NCBI GenBank assembly: GCA_029260735.1
Contig: JAJDCR010000114.1
Span: 62,001 to 126,000, forward strand
DNA length: 64,000 nucleotides
Reading direction: 5' to 3'
DNA from: Planctomycetota bacterium
GTDB lineage: Bacteria > Planctomycetota > Uabimicrobiia > Uabimicrobiales > Uabimicrobiaceae
Below, one piece after another: positions 49,235 through 59,049 of the stretch. A program made the position numbers and the translations under genes. The notes beneath the pieces are model-generated. The model had not been told where the DNA came from, did not search any database, and was given only the letters and a program-made list of their open reading frames with translations. Each line of letters starts with the position of its first letter. Position 1 is the first letter of the stretch.

Positions 49235-50968
49235 TTATTTCCCTTCCATCCACTCTTCCACTTTTTCCTCCAAAAGAGTCAGCGGAATAGCACCATTTTG
49301 CAAGACTTGGTCGTGAAACTCTTTCAAATCAAATTTCTCTCCTAGTTTTTTCTCTGCTTTCCGGCGCAAGGCTTTGATTTTGAGCTCTCCTATTTTGTAG
49401 GCAATGGCTTGGCCGGGCCAGGCGATGTAGCGGTCGATCTCAGAGCGGATGTCCAAATCAGAGTTCGGGGTATATTTTTTCATGTAGTCAAAGGCTTCTT
49501 GGCGGGTCCATTTTTTACTGTGGATTCCAGTATCGACAACAAGACGACAAGCACGCCACATCTCAAAGGTCAAGGCTCCGTAATGCTGGTACTGCTCTGT
49601 GTACATTCCTGCTTCATAACCGAGGCTTTCTGCATACAAAGCCCATCCTTCGACAAAGGCAGTAAAGCCAATGGATTCTCGGAATTTAGGGATGTTTTTT
49701 AGCTCTTGAGCGATGGCGATTTGGAGATGATGACCAGGGACAGCTTCGTGCAGAGCTAGGGCGGTCATTGTGTAAGTGGGACGAGATTTTAGCTCATAGG
49801 TATTGACGTAAAAGTAGCCGGGACGAGAGCGATCTTTGGGCGCTGGATAGTAATAGGCTTGGGGAGCAAATTTAGCACGGTATAGTTCGATTTCTTTTAG
49901 ACCATAGGGAGCTTGGGGGAGGATACCAAAGAGACTAGGGAGTTTTGTGTCGACTTGGTCGAGGATCTCTCGGTACTTTTTCATCATTTTTTCTTTGTCT
50001 TTATAATGAAATTTTGCGTCGGTTTTGATGTACTGATGAAAAGCATCAATGTCTCCTTTGAAACCGATTTTATCTTTCAATTTTTCCATTTCTTGGCGTA
50101 AACGAGCGACTTCTTTTAAACCAACTTCATGAACTTCGTTTGCACTCATGTTTGTCGTAGTGTATTTTCGGACGAGAAAGTCATAGAGCTTTTTGCCATT
50201 GGGCCAAGACCAAATACCGGCATGGTCGGCGCATTTGGGGAGATAGGTTTCTCGAAGGAATAGCTCTAGTTTTCCATAGGCTGGATAGACGACCTTGGAT
50301 ACTAGTTTCGTGGTTTGGGCGAGAAGCTTTTCTCGTTTTTCAGACGTAAGATCTGTGTTTTGGTTGATAGGATTACAAAAAACACTTTTGTTGGCGGGAG
50401 ATTGAGTTACGTTGAGGACTTGTTCGCGAACTTGCTCCATAATGAATTTGGGCATGATGATATTTTTGTCCAGACCCGTTTGCATCTGGGTAATGATATC
50501 ATCGATTTGCTGAGCAAAGCCACGCATCCGACTGAAGTAATTTTCGTAGTCTTGGTCCGTTTTCAAGGGCTGGTAGCCAATAATTTGAGGGAATTCAATG
50601 TGAACTCCCTGCTGTTGGTTTAAAGGAGTGAGATATCGCAAAAACCCCGCTTCTTCTAATTCCATTTGAATTTGTAAACGAAAGAGTTCGTAGTTGATTT
50701 GGTCAGAGTGAGTCAAAGAACTCAGTTCGATGTCTTTAATCTGAGCTAAGTAAGACCTTAAGGTTTTTAAACGCTTTTGGACAGCGACAGGAGAAAAGTC
50801 TTGGACTTGGTCGTTAAAGCGATGATCTCCGCTGTAGGTTGACCATTCAGGATAATCACGGGCGTTGAGCTCAAAATATGCCTCAAAAATTTGATGGAGT
50901 TTTTCTGTTGGATTGGCAAGGAGAAGTGAGGATACCGCCATGAGATAAATTAAAAATAAATGTTTCAT
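49235..50968 (-). CDS. exported DUF885-family metallopeptidase-like protein
   Basis: A 577-aa protein with a signal peptide (MKHLFLIYLMAVSSLLLA). Helical throughout. The family hallmark is LALHEAVPGHHLQIA with His407, a variant zinc-binding HExxxGHH seen in DUF885. The downstream Glu region is FVEGWALYAESLG, the usual second metal-ligand segment. An N-terminal EYPEWSTYSGDHRFND region is also characteristic (DUF885 proteins often begin with a WPE..T..G motif). The C-terminus has AIAYKIGELKI. Probable periplasmic or secreted peptidase; substrates unknown. It stands alone, convergent with the AGPS gene. Confidence 0.85.
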   Translation of the reverse strand: MKHLFLIYLMAVSSLLLANPTEKLHQIFEAYFELNARDYPEWSTYSGDHRFNDQVQDFSPVAVQKRLKTLRSYLAQIKDIELSSLTHSDQINYELFRLQIQMELEEAGFLRYLTPLNQQQGVHIEFPQIIGYQPLKTDQDYENYFSRMRGFAQQIDDIITQMQTGLDKNIIMPKFIMEQVREQVLNVTQSPANKSVFCNPINQNTDLTSEKREKLLAQTTKLVSKVVYPAYGKLELFLRETYLPKCADHAGIWSWPNGKKLYDFLVRKYTTTNMSANEVHEVGLKEVARLRQEMEKLKDKIGFKGDIDAFHQYIKTDAKFHYKDKEKMMKKYREILDQVDTKLPSLFGILPQAPYGLKEIELYRAKFAPQAYYYPAPKDRSRPGYFYVNTYELKSRPTYTMTALALHEAVPGHHLQIAIAQELKNIPKFRESIGFTAFVEGWALYAESLGYEAGMYTEQYQHYGALTFEMWRACRLVVDTGIHSKKWTRQEAFDYMKKYTPNSDLDIRSEIDRYIAWPGQAIAYKIGELKIKALRRKAEKKLGEKFDLKEFHDQVLQNGAIPLTLLEEKVEEWMEGK

Positions 50969-51080
50969 AAAAAACCTTTCCGAACATAGTTGGGTAAGCA
51001 GAAAGAACAGATTTTACCTAGTTATTTTACAAGAGTTTTGCCGTTTATCTAGGACAAACGAAAAATTCTAAGTTGCACAG

Positions 51081-51191
51081 ATGCAAATAAGAGTACGAAA
51101 AAAGAATCTTAGTTGCATTTTTATAGAAATTTGCAAATAAAAATGGTATTTGCTAGTCTTATTTGCATTTTTCTTGTAAAATGCAAATAAG
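51081..51191. promoter_or_regulatory. probable operator region of the fic gene
   Basis: The motif ATGCAAATAAG occurs at 51081-51091 and 51181-51191, an imperfect copy (TTTGCAAATAA) near 51131, and the reverse CTTATTTGCAT at 51158-51168. Together 51158-51171 and 51178-51191 form a perfect 14-bp palindrome with a 6-base gap, 18 bp before the first possible fic start. Such symmetric sites suit the winged-helix tail of the Fic protein, so autoregulation is likely. Confidence 0.6.
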
Positions 51192-51233
51192 GAACTCTTT
51201 GTAAAATAAATGTTATTCAATGAAAGTAGCGAT

Positions 51234-52394
51234 ATGGAAAATACAAATAGATCGGGAAGATACATAAAGCAGCTAGAAAATTATAGTGCTTTTATACCAA
51301 AACCTCTACCACCAGATCCTTCTTTAGACTTTGATATGGAGCTGATAAACTTAATTTCTGAGGCTAACAGAGAGTTAGGACAGCTTAATGGCTTGGCTTC
51401 CGTTATTAGCGATCACGATTTATTTGTGTATATGTATATACGTAAAGAAGCTCTTTTAAGTTCGCAAATTGAAGGAACTCAATGTTCTCTGGAAGATGTT
51501 TTAAGTGAAGAGATGGAGGATCAGTACAAAAATAAAGAAGTTTTGGAAGTTTCAAATTACATAAAAGCAATGAATTATGGGTTGGAAAAACTGGCCTCTT
51601 TTCCTGTTTCCAATAGACTAATAAAAGAGATTCATACTATTTTACTTGAAGATGTTCGAGGAGCAGAGAAAATGCCTGGAGAATTTAGAAAGTCTCCTAA
51701 TTGGATAGGAAAGCCGGGAGCCAACTTAAATAACGCCGCATTTGTGCCTCCACCTCCTTATGAGGTCAATAATTGCATGAGCGATTTAGAGAAATATATA
51801 CATAGTGAAGGAGAATTACCCCCTCTTGTCAAAGCGGCCATAATCCATGTTCAATTTGAGACAATCCATCCCTTTCTTGATGGGAATGGCAGGTTGGGAC
51901 GATTGCTCATTACTTTTTTAATGTGCAGTTGGGGAATTATGATGAAGCCTCTCATTTATCTTAGTTATTTTTTTAAATCGCATCGTTCTGAGTACTATCA
52001 AAAGCTTATGGATGTCAGATTGAAAGGGGATTGGGAAGGATGGATTAAGTTTTTTTTAAGAGGAGTGGCAGAAACGGCAAGTATGGCAAATACAACGGCT
52101 CTTGAAATACATGAGATTCATAAAAAGGATCTAGATAAAATACAAATGTATAAAAGTACTACTCCAACAGTTAATCAACTTTTTTCTATATTTTGTAGGA
52201 ATCCTATTCTTGAAATTAATGAATTACATAAGATAGTAACAGAAGTAAATAAAGTAACTATTTACAGATCTGTCGAAAAACTGGAATCTTTAGGGATTCT
52301 ACATAATGTGGGTAATAGAAAAAGAAATAAGGTATTCTCTTACAAAGAATACCTCGATGTACTGGCGAGAGATACAAAAATGGAAATGGGCTAA
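51234..52394 (+). CDS. Fic-family AMP transferase with N-terminal inhibitory helix and C-terminal winged helix
   Basis: About 386 aa from ATG 51234 (MENTNRSGRYIKQ); an in-frame ATG at 51210 adds 8 residues. Fic enzymes transfer AMP or a related group to protein hydroxyls. The active-site motif is HPFLDGNGRLGR with catalytic His about 212. The N-terminal Fic-N region carries a class II inhibitory helix (SSQIEGTQC) whose Glu would block ATP. FETI precedes the motif. The C-terminus is a winged-helix segment (NELHKIVTEVNKVTIYRSVE, LESLGILHNVG), as in DNA-binding Fic regulators. Palindromic sites upstream support self-regulation. The gene stands alone, so a toxin-antitoxin pair is not evident. Confidence 0.92.
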   Translation: MENTNRSGRYIKQLENYSAFIPKPLPPDPSLDFDMELINLISEANRELGQLNGLASVISDHDLFVYMYIRKEALLSSQIEGTQCSLEDVLSEEMEDQYKNKEVLEVSNYIKAMNYGLEKLASFPVSNRLIKEIHTILLEDVRGAEKMPGEFRKSPNWIGKPGANLNNAAFVPPPPYEVNNCMSDLEKYIHSEGELPPLVKAAIIHVQFETIHPFLDGNGRLGRLLITFLMCSWGIMMKPLIYLSYFFKSHRSEYYQKLMDVRLKGDWEGWIKFFLRGVAETASMANTTALEIHEIHKKDLDKIQMYKSTTPTVNQLFSIFCRNPILEINELHKIVTEVNKVTIYRSVEKLESLGILHNVGNRKRNKVFSYKEYLDVLARDTKMEMG

Positions 52395-52405
52395 GAGGTT
52401 TACGT

Positions 52406-55400
52406 CTACTCCCCCGGAAAAGCATCCCAAAGGGGAGAGGGGAAATGGTAAGTTTCTATGGCTAAATCTTTTCTGATGCTTGTCTCAAAAAGAATTTCGG
52501 TGGTATCAGCGGGGATTTTTTTGAGTCCTTCTTCAATAATTTCTCCAGGAATATCCCAGCGGTAGTCAAAATGAGAGGGATTGGTTGATTGAGGCTGAGA
52601 GAGTAGTTTTGTTCCCCAGTGATAGAGTTGATTTTTGACGACCGGATGATCATTTTTTCTTTCCTTAAAGAGAAGAACTTCTCCGTTCCACTTTGCGTAA
52701 ACAAAAGATTCTTTTGACGGATGAAAGTCAATACTTACGCTTTGTCCTTCATCGAAGAATTCACTTTTTCCGTTTCTGAAGTCTTTTTCGATTAACCTTT
52801 TTAAAAGGTAACTTCCCCACTGTACTTCTGCTTCTTGGGCAATGATGAATCTGTTTTTTCGAGCGTGAAAAATGGTGGCTTGGATAGGAAGGTCGAAGGG
52901 GACTAAGTGCCCATTATTTAAATAGTATATTCCTCCCGAGAAAGAATTTTTTTGTAAAATAACAGCGTCTTTATTGGGAGCGTAGCGGATATTTTCTAAA
53001 TTGGACCAGGAATGAAAAAAGGGGCTTTTTTTAGGAATCCATCTTCTCTCTTCTAAATTCCAAAAAACGATATCTTTGTTTTTTTTGATAATAGTTAGAG
53101 TATTTTCTTTTGGTTCTAGGGCAAAAGAGAGAATCTTGTCTAGTTGATATTTCTTTTTTTTCTCTTTTAGATTCCATACTACGAGATTATCTCCGCTAGT
53201 GTATAAAAAATTGTTTTCCCAAAATAGAAGACGAGAAAGGGAATCTTTTTCAGTTTCAAATAGATGTTTTTGGTCTTTTTTTAAATCCCATAAATAAATA
53301 GAGTCGTTCAACGAAGCAGAAGCTAAGAAATTACCATCAGAAGAGAAGGCCACTTGGTGGACTTGGTTTTGATGGTGCGATAAAATTCTCGTTTTTTGGT
53401 ATTTTTTTCCTTCTCTAAGAAAAACTTCTCCTTTAAAACCTCCTGTTGCCAATTTACTTCCATCAGGACTAAATTGAGTGGCCGCATAGAGAGTGTATTG
53501 AACTTTGTGAGGAATGCTTCCTCCACTTTTGGGATTCCATTCTTCATAGCCTTCTTGAGTTAAGGAGAAAAGACTTTGTCCTTGTCCTAAGGAAAAAGAG
53601 ATCACGGGTTTTTTGTGCCACAGTGTTTGTTTAGGAATTCCTGTTTTACTATCCCATATGACAATAGATTTATCGTAGGAAGAGGAAAAAATCATTTCAT
53701 CGTTAGCCGAGAACTGAATTTTGGTAACAGTGTCTTTATGTTTATCTAAAGTCTTTTGCCATAAGGATGTACTTGTATTCCATATTTTGATTTTTCCATC
53801 TTGAAAACCCACAGCTAAAAAATCTCCTCTAGAATTAAAGCTTATAGCACTAGGAGATTCTCCAGAAAGAGAAAAAACATTTTCTATTTTTTGCTCTTTC
53901 CAATGGAAAAAAATGATCTCTTGTTGCTTTACTAAAGCGATGATATCTTTTGTCGGATGGTAGGCTAGGTCGATAATCGAAGTAAAGTTTGTCGGAGAAT
54001 GGACTAGTTTTCCTTCTGGAAGTTTCCACAAAGAGAGATTACTTCCTTGAGAAAGGGAAGCTAAAAGATTTCCTGGCGAGGAAAAAACTAATTTTTGAAT
54101 TCTTTCTTGCGCTTTTTTTTTCTTATCAAAAGAAGAAAAAATCATTTTTTTATTCTCTATATCCCAAAGACAAACCTCTCCTTCTTTTGTCCCTATAGCC
54201 AAAAAGTTTTCTTGAGGGGAAAAGGCTAGAGAAGAGATTTTATCTTTGCTGAGAAATTCTCTATTCTCCCAATAATAGGCATTTTTGTTTTCTGTGTGTT
54301 TTAAAGCAACTTGTTGATCCCATAGGGCATACGCCAGCAGATTGTGCTTTTGAGAGAAAGCAATGCTTCCAATATCTAATATTTTGGTCGCCGGTGCTAT
54401 TTCTGTTTGCTCCCAGGTAGGAGAGCTATTCCAAAAACTGATTCCATTTCCACTAATGGGCTTTGATACTAGCATTTTGCCATTGAGAGCCCAGGCAAAA
54501 GAGTCGATATCTGAGCCAAACTGTTCGGTTTCTTTCTTGTTTTGGGTATCCCAAATATGAATACTTCCTTCTTTGAGGAAAGCAAGTTTTTTTCCATCGG
54601 GGCTAAATTTCCAAATGAGTTGGCTGTTTTGGTCTCGGTCTAAGATTTCTTCCATTTTTCGTTCTTTAGAGTTCCAAATAATAACTTCCGTTTCAGTTAC
54701 AAAAGCAATGAGAGAACCCTTTGGTTGAAAAGAAAAAGCTTGGAGACCATCGAATTGCTGTTCCTGAACAATCTGTTTTTTTTTCCAAGAGAAAAATAAA
54801 ATGCGGCTGTCTTCCGTACGAAAGACTAGAAACTCTCCGTCGGGAGAGAAAGCTATTTCCATAACTCTATAAATAGGGCGGTATACTTCTGATAATTCAT
54901 TGGTGAAAGGATTCCAAAGTTTTAATAGATTATCACTGTCTCGAAAAACGATGCTTTTTTCGTAGGGATGGCAAGCTAGGACAACGAATGAATTAGAATT
55001 TGGATAGGAGTAGTGTCGAATAAATTTTCCTGTTTTCATTTCGTGGACAAGAATTTCTTTATGGTTACTTAGGACTAACCATTGATTGGAGAGAAAACTA
55101 GCTTGAAAAAAAAAGTCTTTTTCAGGAAAGAGGATGCTCTTTTGTTTGTTTTCAAAATTCCATAAAGAAACTCCCTTTTCCATACCACGGAAACTAACGC
55201 CCCAAAAACCATCTGGGCTAGCAACTAAGTCTGGTTCGCTTTTATCTGGAATGGGGAGGATAAGAGCTTTCTTTTTTTCCATGTTCCAAACACTGAGCCC
55301 ATTGGCCGCAACAAGAAGGGCTTTTCTGTCTTGCAGGAGAAAGAGTTTTTTGGGATAAGCGAAGAGGGGAGAGGTTTTCCAAGTTTGGACTTTCTTTTTC

Positions 55401-57997
55401 CAATCCCATACTTTTATTTGATTGTCAATGTCACCCACAAAAAGAAAATTTCCGTCTTCAGAGAAACATAGGGCAGTTATTAACTGGTCGCAGGAAAATC
55501 TTGTTTCCTCTTTTTGTGAATTTTTGTTCCAGATGATAACTTCTTTACCCCCAGAGGTAAAAGCTAGGAGATGCTGTTTTTTTGCTGCCAAATCGCAGGT
55601 CATGATCTTTTTGAAGTCCCCTATGCTAATAAAAGAGCCTTCTGTTCCTCCATATTCTGAAGAGAAAGAGTCTATTTCTTTTTCTAAAGAAATAGATTCT
55701 TTCTCTTCGGTATTTTCTTTTTCTTCGTCTAAGAAAACTTCCAAGGAAGCTTCTTTGTTTTTTTCCAGGTTATCATTTTGGCTAAAAGTAGTATCTGAGT
55801 TCTTTTCTTCGACAACTTCGAGGGAAGGACCTTCTATTAGGGGAAGAGGAACTCCCCAGCTATGTACTATATTTCCTGTTTCTATGTCCCAAATTTTGGC
55901 AGTTTGGTCCCAAGATACAGATAAAAGGTTTTTGCCATCGTTGAAAAAAAGAAGGGAAACAACCCAGTGTTGATGACCCTTGAAGACTTTAATTGTTTCT
56001 CCTGTTTGAGAGTTCCAAATACGGATTGTTTTATCATCAGATCCTGAAGCTATTAGGTTTCCTTGAGGAGAGAAAGTAAGACATTTGATATTTTTACTAT
56101 GGCCAAAAAGGTTATTTCTCCAGTGTTTTTCTTGGTAATCCCAAATCATGACTTGTTCATAGCGAGCGATTGCCAACCAAGGTTTTGTTGGATGTATGTC
56201 TAAGGCGATAGCTCCCTTGGTGTCTGTTTTTATGCTTTGAATTACTTGGCCGCTTCCTCGGTCATAAATTCCTACCCCTTCCTCTGAAGCAACTGCTAGA
56301 ATGTCTTCTTGTTCTTTTACGCTGATGTCAAAAATAGAGTGAACGTAGGTGTTACTTTGCCAGAGTTTACGATTTCTTTTCAGACAAACCTCAATCAACT
56401 CTTGGGCTTTTTCTTTGATTGCACTAAATTTTGAGTTATCCAATGGTTCTAAAAACTCGAGTGCTCTTCCCGCAAAGGCTCCACTTTGTGCCCAATTTTT
56501 TTTGTCATAAGCTTCGAGTGCTTTGGCTAGTGAAATTTGTGCTAAGTTGACTGCTGCTTCTTCAAAATTTTGGTTTTTCTCTTCTTTTTCTTGAGCCAAA
56601 AGGGTTGCTTTTTCTTGGGCCTTTTTTTCTGCTTCTTGGGCTATTCCCCATTGCCAGAAAGAGATACTTGCTCCTAGTAAAATGGTGACAAAAATAGCAG
56701 TAACAGTCAGGGTTAGAGCTAGGTGGCGACGAAAAAACTTTTGTGCTTGGGTAAGGATAGTTGCTGGCTTGGCTTCAATAGGGCGATGGTCGAGAAAATT
56801 TTGTAAATCTTGAGAAAAAAGTTTTGCTTGGGCATAGCGTTTTTCAGGATTTTTTTCTAAACCTTTGAGACAAATTGCTTCGAGTTCTATAGGAATATCA
56901 GGGTTTAGTTCTCGGGGTAAGATAGGGTCTACTTGCAAAACTTGAAAAAGGATATTAAAGTAGTTTTCTCCTTGAAAGGGAGCTCTTCCTGTTATCCCTT
57001 GGTAGAGAGTTGCTGCTAAGGCGTAAACGTCCGTGCGAAAATCTATTTTACCTCCATCGGCTTGCTCTGGAGACATGTAAACCGGTGTACCCATTTGTTG
57101 GCCGGTGCGAGAGATGTCATCGTTGGCGTTGACGACTTTGGCTAACCCAAAGTCCATTACTTTTGGTTCTCCGGCCATATCCACCATTATATTGGCTGGT
57201 TTTAGATCTCGATGAATGATACCTTTTTGATGAGCATACTCGGTGGCCTCTGAGATTTTAATCATCATCTCTGCGAGTTGACTGTAAGAGAGAGAGTTTT
57301 CTTTAAGAATATCCTTGAGAGCTTTTCCTTCAATTAAATCCATGGTAAAGAAATGTCGCTCTTGGTGAATTCCTATGTCGTGGAGAGATATAATATTGGG
57401 ATGATCTAGTTGAGCAGTTGCTTTTGCTTCTCTCAAAAAACGTTGGGTGCTTTCTAAAGAAGCATCACCTTCTGAAAGAAGAACCTTGAGAGCAACGACT
57501 CGTTCTAGCTGAGGATCATAAACTCGGTATACTTTTCCCATTCCTCCTCGGCCAATCTCTTCTATGATTTGGTAACGGCCAAACTCTTTGTTGGGAAAAA
57601 TAGAGGAGGAGGCAGTTTTTGCTTTCTCTCTTACCAGAGTGGTTTTTTCACTAAGGGAAATATCATCGGCATAAACTGTTAGATCTTCTTCTTCCTGATT
57701 TTTGTTATCTAAAAAAATGGTAGGGGCTTTTTCTTGGACAACGTCTGTTTGTTCTTTCCACGCACGAGCTTCTTCACTCCTTGGGTCAATAAGACAAGCT
57801 TGTTCAAAATTTTCTTGAGCCAGATCTAGCTTGTCTAGTTTTAAAAACATCTTACCTCTTTTGAGATAAAGCTTGGCGGAAGGTTTCAAAGCGATCATTT
57901 TGCTGAGAATATCAAGTGCACTATCCCAATCGCGTAGCTTGATTTTTTCGTTGTACTCTTTTTTTAAGCGGAGGAAGATTTGGGTAAGTTCTTGCAT
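52406..57997 (-). CDS. giant TPR - Ser/Thr kinase - WD40 repeat transmembrane protein
   Basis: About 1,863 aa from ATG 57997; a 21-residue longer TTG start at 58060 is possible. Residues 1-85 hold two TPR-like units (DWDSALDILSKMIALKPS; DKLDLAQENFEQACLIDP). A linker leads to the kinase domain (about 141-405): IGRGGMGKVY, VALK with Lys171, IIHRDLKPAN with Asp264, MDFG (DFG 282-284), YMSPEQADG. One membrane helix lies at about 426-448, then a coiled coil (EKKAQEKATLLAQEKEEK). The rest (about 560-1860) is WD40 propeller blades, some classic (NIKCLTFSPQGNLIASGSDD, KTIRIWNSQTGETIKVFKGH) and many degenerate. A Glu/Ser-rich loop sits at about 735-795. Probably a surface-sensing kinase. Confidence 0.93.
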   Translation of the reverse strand: MQELTQIFLRLKKEYNEKIKLRDWDSALDILSKMIALKPSAKLYLKRGKMFLKLDKLDLAQENFEQACLIDPRSEEARAWKEQTDVVQEKAPTIFLDNKNQEEEDLTVYADDISLSEKTTLVREKAKTASSSIFPNKEFGRYQIIEEIGRGGMGKVYRVYDPQLERVVALKVLLSEGDASLESTQRFLREAKATAQLDHPNIISLHDIGIHQERHFFTMDLIEGKALKDILKENSLSYSQLAEMMIKISEATEYAHQKGIIHRDLKPANIMVDMAGEPKVMDFGLAKVVNANDDISRTGQQMGTPVYMSPEQADGGKIDFRTDVYALAATLYQGITGRAPFQGENYFNILFQVLQVDPILPRELNPDIPIELEAICLKGLEKNPEKRYAQAKLFSQDLQNFLDHRPIEAKPATILTQAQKFFRRHLALTLTVTAIFVTILLGASISFWQWGIAQEAEKKAQEKATLLAQEKEEKNQNFEEAAVNLAQISLAKALEAYDKKNWAQSGAFAGRALEFLEPLDNSKFSAIKEKAQELIEVCLKRNRKLWQSNTYVHSIFDISVKEQEDILAVASEEGVGIYDRGSGQVIQSIKTDTKGAIALDIHPTKPWLAIARYEQVMIWDYQEKHWRNNLFGHSKNIKCLTFSPQGNLIASGSDDKTIRIWNSQTGETIKVFKGHQHWVVSLLFFNDGKNLLSVSWDQTAKIWDIETGNIVHSWGVPLPLIEGPSLEVVEEKNSDTTFSQNDNLEKNKEASLEVFLDEEKENTEEKESISLEKEIDSFSSEYGGTEGSFISIGDFKKIMTCDLAAKKQHLLAFTSGGKEVIIWNKNSQKEETRFSCDQLITALCFSEDGNFLFVGDIDNQIKVWDWKKKVQTWKTSPLFAYPKKLFLLQDRKALLVAANGLSVWNMEKKKALILPIPDKSEPDLVASPDGFWGVSFRGMEKGVSLWNFENKQKSILFPEKDFFFQASFLSNQWLVLSNHKEILVHEMKTGKFIRHYSYPNSNSFVVLACHPYEKSIVFRDSDNLLKLWNPFTNELSEVYRPIYRVMEIAFSPDGEFLVFRTEDSRILFFSWKKKQIVQEQQFDGLQAFSFQPKGSLIAFVTETEVIIWNSKERKMEEILDRDQNSQLIWKFSPDGKKLAFLKEGSIHIWDTQNKKETEQFGSDIDSFAWALNGKMLVSKPISGNGISFWNSSPTWEQTEIAPATKILDIGSIAFSQKHNLLAYALWDQQVALKHTENKNAYYWENREFLSKDKISSLAFSPQENFLAIGTKEGEVCLWDIENKKMIFSSFDKKKKAQERIQKLVFSSPGNLLASLSQGSNLSLWKLPEGKLVHSPTNFTSIIDLAYHPTKDIIALVKQQEIIFFHWKEQKIENVFSLSGESPSAISFNSRGDFLAVGFQDGKIKIWNTSTSLWQKTLDKHKDTVTKIQFSANDEMIFSSSYDKSIVIWDSKTGIPKQTLWHKKPVISFSLGQGQSLFSLTQEGYEEWNPKSGGSIPHKVQYTLYAATQFSPDGSKLATGGFKGEVFLREGKKYQKTRILSHHQNQVHQVAFSSDGNFLASASLNDSIYLWDLKKDQKHLFETEKDSLSRLLFWENNFLYTSGDNLVVWNLKEKKKKYQLDKILSFALEPKENTLTIIKKNKDIVFWNLEERRWIPKKSPFFHSWSNLENIRYAPNKDAVILQKNSFSGGIYYLNNGHLVPFDLPIQATIFHARKNRFIIAQEAEVQWGSYLLKRLIEKDFRNGKSEFFDEGQSVSIDFHPSKESFVYAKWNGEVLLFKERKNDHPVVKNQLYHWGTKLLSQPQSTNPSHFDYRWDIPGEIIEEGLKKIPADTTEILFETSIRKDLAIETYHFPSPLWDAFPGE

Positions 57998-58292
57998 ACC
58001 AATGCCCCGTTTCCTATGATGACTTTTAAGAAAGATTTTATTTTGTTTTTTATTAGGCAATTACCAAGAAAAGTGTCACATCCCCTAATTATTTTTCTTT
58101 GTAAAAACTACACTTTAGGCGATATTTAGTCTTAAAAAAAGATAAATTCTGTTCAAAAAATAGGTCTCTGCGTATAATGTAATTATACACAATATATTTG
58201 CTTAGAGGAGATATAAATATAATCCCAAATTGTGCTCTAAAATAAACGCGATGCCCTGTAATTAAAAACATGCATAACTAAAAGGAGAAAAT

Positions 58293-59045
58293 ATGTCTCA
58301 GAGTGCGGGCTCCTCTTATGAATTATACTATTGGCCTTCCATTCCTGGTAGAGGAGAATTTATTCGCTTGATTTTTGAGGAGGCTGGAGTTTCATATCTT
58401 GATGTTGCCAGATTATCTGAAAAAGAAGGAGGAGGAATTGATAAAATGTTTGCTCTTATGGAATCTAAGGAAAAAAATCCACCTCCTTTATTTCCTCCTT
58501 TTTTAAAAGTAGATGATGTTGTTTTGGCTCAGACCTCTAATATTTGTTGGTTTCTTGCTAAGCGTTTTGACCTGATTCCTGAGGGAGAAATAGAGCAGTT
58601 GTATGCCAATCAAATCTATTTGAGCATTATTGATTTTGTGGATGAGGTTCATGATACACATCATCCTATAGCCAAAGCTTTGTACTACGAAGATCAGAAA
58701 ATGGAAGCGCTTAAACGTACAAATTCCTTTTTAGCTCATCGTTTGCCTAAATTCTTGGGGTATTTTGAGGAAGTTCTTTTGAGGAATAAGTTGGGCGGTG
58801 GTATCTATTTACTCGGAGATAAACTTTCTTATGCCGACTTAGCTATGTTCCAAGTACTGGAAGGATTAGAGTACGCCTTTCCTAAAGGAATTGTTCGGGT
58901 TAAGAAAAATGTTTCTAAGTTATTTCGGTTGCGCGATAGAGTTGCAAGATGCCCCCGTATATTGGCTTACTTAAACTCCGTACGTCGTATACCTTTCTCA
59001 GAGGAAGGCATTTTTCGTCGATACCCAGAGCTTGATGCTGGTTAG
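58293..59045 (+). CDS. glutathione S-transferase-like protein
   Basis: A 250-aa protein with the GST fold. The N-terminal thioredoxin-like half opens YELYYWPSIPGRGEFIRLIF, the sigma/alpha-class pattern with Tyr early and GRxExIR. PFLKVDDVVLAQTSNICWFLAKRF follows, corresponding to the glutathione-binding segment (usually Val-Pro then Glu/Gln-Ser); here Val-Pro is replaced and QTSNI is kept. The helical C-terminal half has LLGDKLSYADLAMFQVLEG, the usual GST capping element. It could conjugate or reduce with glutathione or another thiol; activity is unproven. AAGGAG precedes the ATG. Convergent with the FHA-HlyD gene 4 bp away. Confidence 0.85.
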   Translation: MSQSAGSSYELYYWPSIPGRGEFIRLIFEEAGVSYLDVARLSEKEGGGIDKMFALMESKEKNPPPLFPPFLKVDDVVLAQTSNICWFLAKRFDLIPEGEIEQLYANQIYLSIIDFVDEVHDTHHPIAKALYYEDQKMEALKRTNSFLAHRLPKFLGYFEEVLLRNKLGGGIYLLGDKLSYADLAMFQVLEGLEYAFPKGIVRVKKNVSKLFRLRDRVARCPRILAYLNSVRRIPFSEEGIFRRYPELDAG

Positions 59046-59049
59046 GATA

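Noticed and set aside
51210-51233. Eight extra residues on the Fic protein from ATG 51210
   Set aside because: Nearest AAGGAA is too distant and the family usually starts close to the GRYIKQ segment; ATG 51234 preferred, not excluded.
55422-55973. 183-aa plus-strand ORF opposite the WD40 kinase
   Set aside because: Antisense shadow caused by Ser/Glu-rich low-complexity sequence; no start signal.
57998-58060. 21-residue N-terminal extension of the giant kinase from a TTG
   Set aside because: TTG without ribosome site and a basic, unconserved extension; ATG 57997 begins the TPR region. Kept only as an alternative.
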